This document shows, one piece after another, positions 63,936-64,000 of a stretch of 64,000 nucleotides of DNA (its first letter is position 1; the number at the start of each line of letters is the position of its first letter). Source of the stretch: Candidatus Brocadia pituitae (GTDB taxonomy: Bacteria > Planctomycetota > Brocadiia > Brocadiales > Brocadiaceae); NCBI GenBank assembly GCA_017347445.1, contig AP021856.1:2240613-2304612 (forward strand), read 5' to 3'. Both the position numbers and the translations under genes were made by a program. The notes below the pieces were generated by a model. That model was given only the letters and a program-made list of their open reading frames with translations, did not search any database and was not told the origin of the DNA.

Positions 63936-64000
63936 ATGCAAGAATTGACTTCAACAATAGTTTTACCAGTCAACAATCAATACTCACGATCAAACCTGAG
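63936..64000 (+). CDS. Start of a possible GT2 glycosyltransferase (cut by the window edge)
   Basis: An ATG at 63936, seven bases after the previous stop, opens a frame beginning MQELTSTIVLPVNN. This resembles the first beta strand of a family 2 glycosyltransferase (usually VIPVYN). Only 21 codons are visible, so this is a weak call. Confidence 0.4.
   Translation, partial: MQELTSTIVLPVNNQYSRSNL

Noticed and set aside
1-64000. CRISPR arrays
   Set aside because: No regularly spaced direct repeats with unique spacers were seen. The iterated repeats in the che gaps are degenerate and have no spacers.

Overview
The window most resembles the genome of an anammox-type planctomycete (order Brocadiales). 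This is an inference from gene content: a hopanoid-associated glycosyltransferase (HpnB), an IspH-UbiA fusion, a heme-c chemoreceptor, a large secreted modular protein, numerous decayed transposases and moderate G+C. No rRNA or anammox marker gene lies in the window, so the assignment is tentative.

Layout. 1-4.3 kb: the 5' part of hemW, a GT2 glycosyltransferase, an ispH-ubiA fusion and a DUF502 membrane protein. 4.36-5.4 kb: a selenocysteine tRNA whose 3' end abuts the remains of a type I restriction-modification locus (hsdR and hsdM scars), followed by folA. 6.0-20.9 kb: a complete chemosensory cluster on the + strand (HTH protein, cheY, cheX, cheX-REC fusion, cheA, mcp, bacteriohemerythrin, cheW, heme-c mcp, cheD, cheC, cheY, cheR, cheB). 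Its intergenic gaps hold one intact and three decayed four-helix-bundle (23S-IVP family) genes bordered by imperfect inverted, internally iterated simple repeats. 20.9-25 kb: cobalamin genes (cobB/cbiA, a YkgJ-like protein, a CbiQ-like protein, cbiB/cobD). 25.2-39 kb: housekeeping genes (dnaK, grpE, phosphoesterase, ACT-malic enzyme, HD-GYP, hpnB, DUF255 protein, CMD protein, MDR dehydrogenase, HU, typA). 39-42 kb: a small hypothetical, a radical SAM protein, a DUF6941-like protein and an IS630 scar. 42.3-64 kb: a surface-polysaccharide region with glycosyltransferases, sulfotransferases, a Wzx-type flippase, WbqC, a DegT aminotransferase, a GDP-heptose module (gmhA, hddA, hddC) and a GT39 protein. 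An intact IS1634-family element interrupts it, as does a 1563-residue secreted protein preceded by a c-di-GMP-I (GEMM) riboswitch.

How the parts fit. The chemosensory cluster carries two possible redox or oxygen inputs, a periplasmic CxxCH domain and a bacteriohemerythrin, and several CheC/CheX-type phosphatases. No flagellar or pilus gene is present, so the output is unknown. The HD-GYP protein (likely c-di-GMP hydrolysis) and the GEMM riboswitch show that c-di-GMP signalling is used, and the polysaccharide region with the secreted protein is a plausible target for it. Most start codons were chosen from Shine-Dalgarno position; doubtful ones are flagged.
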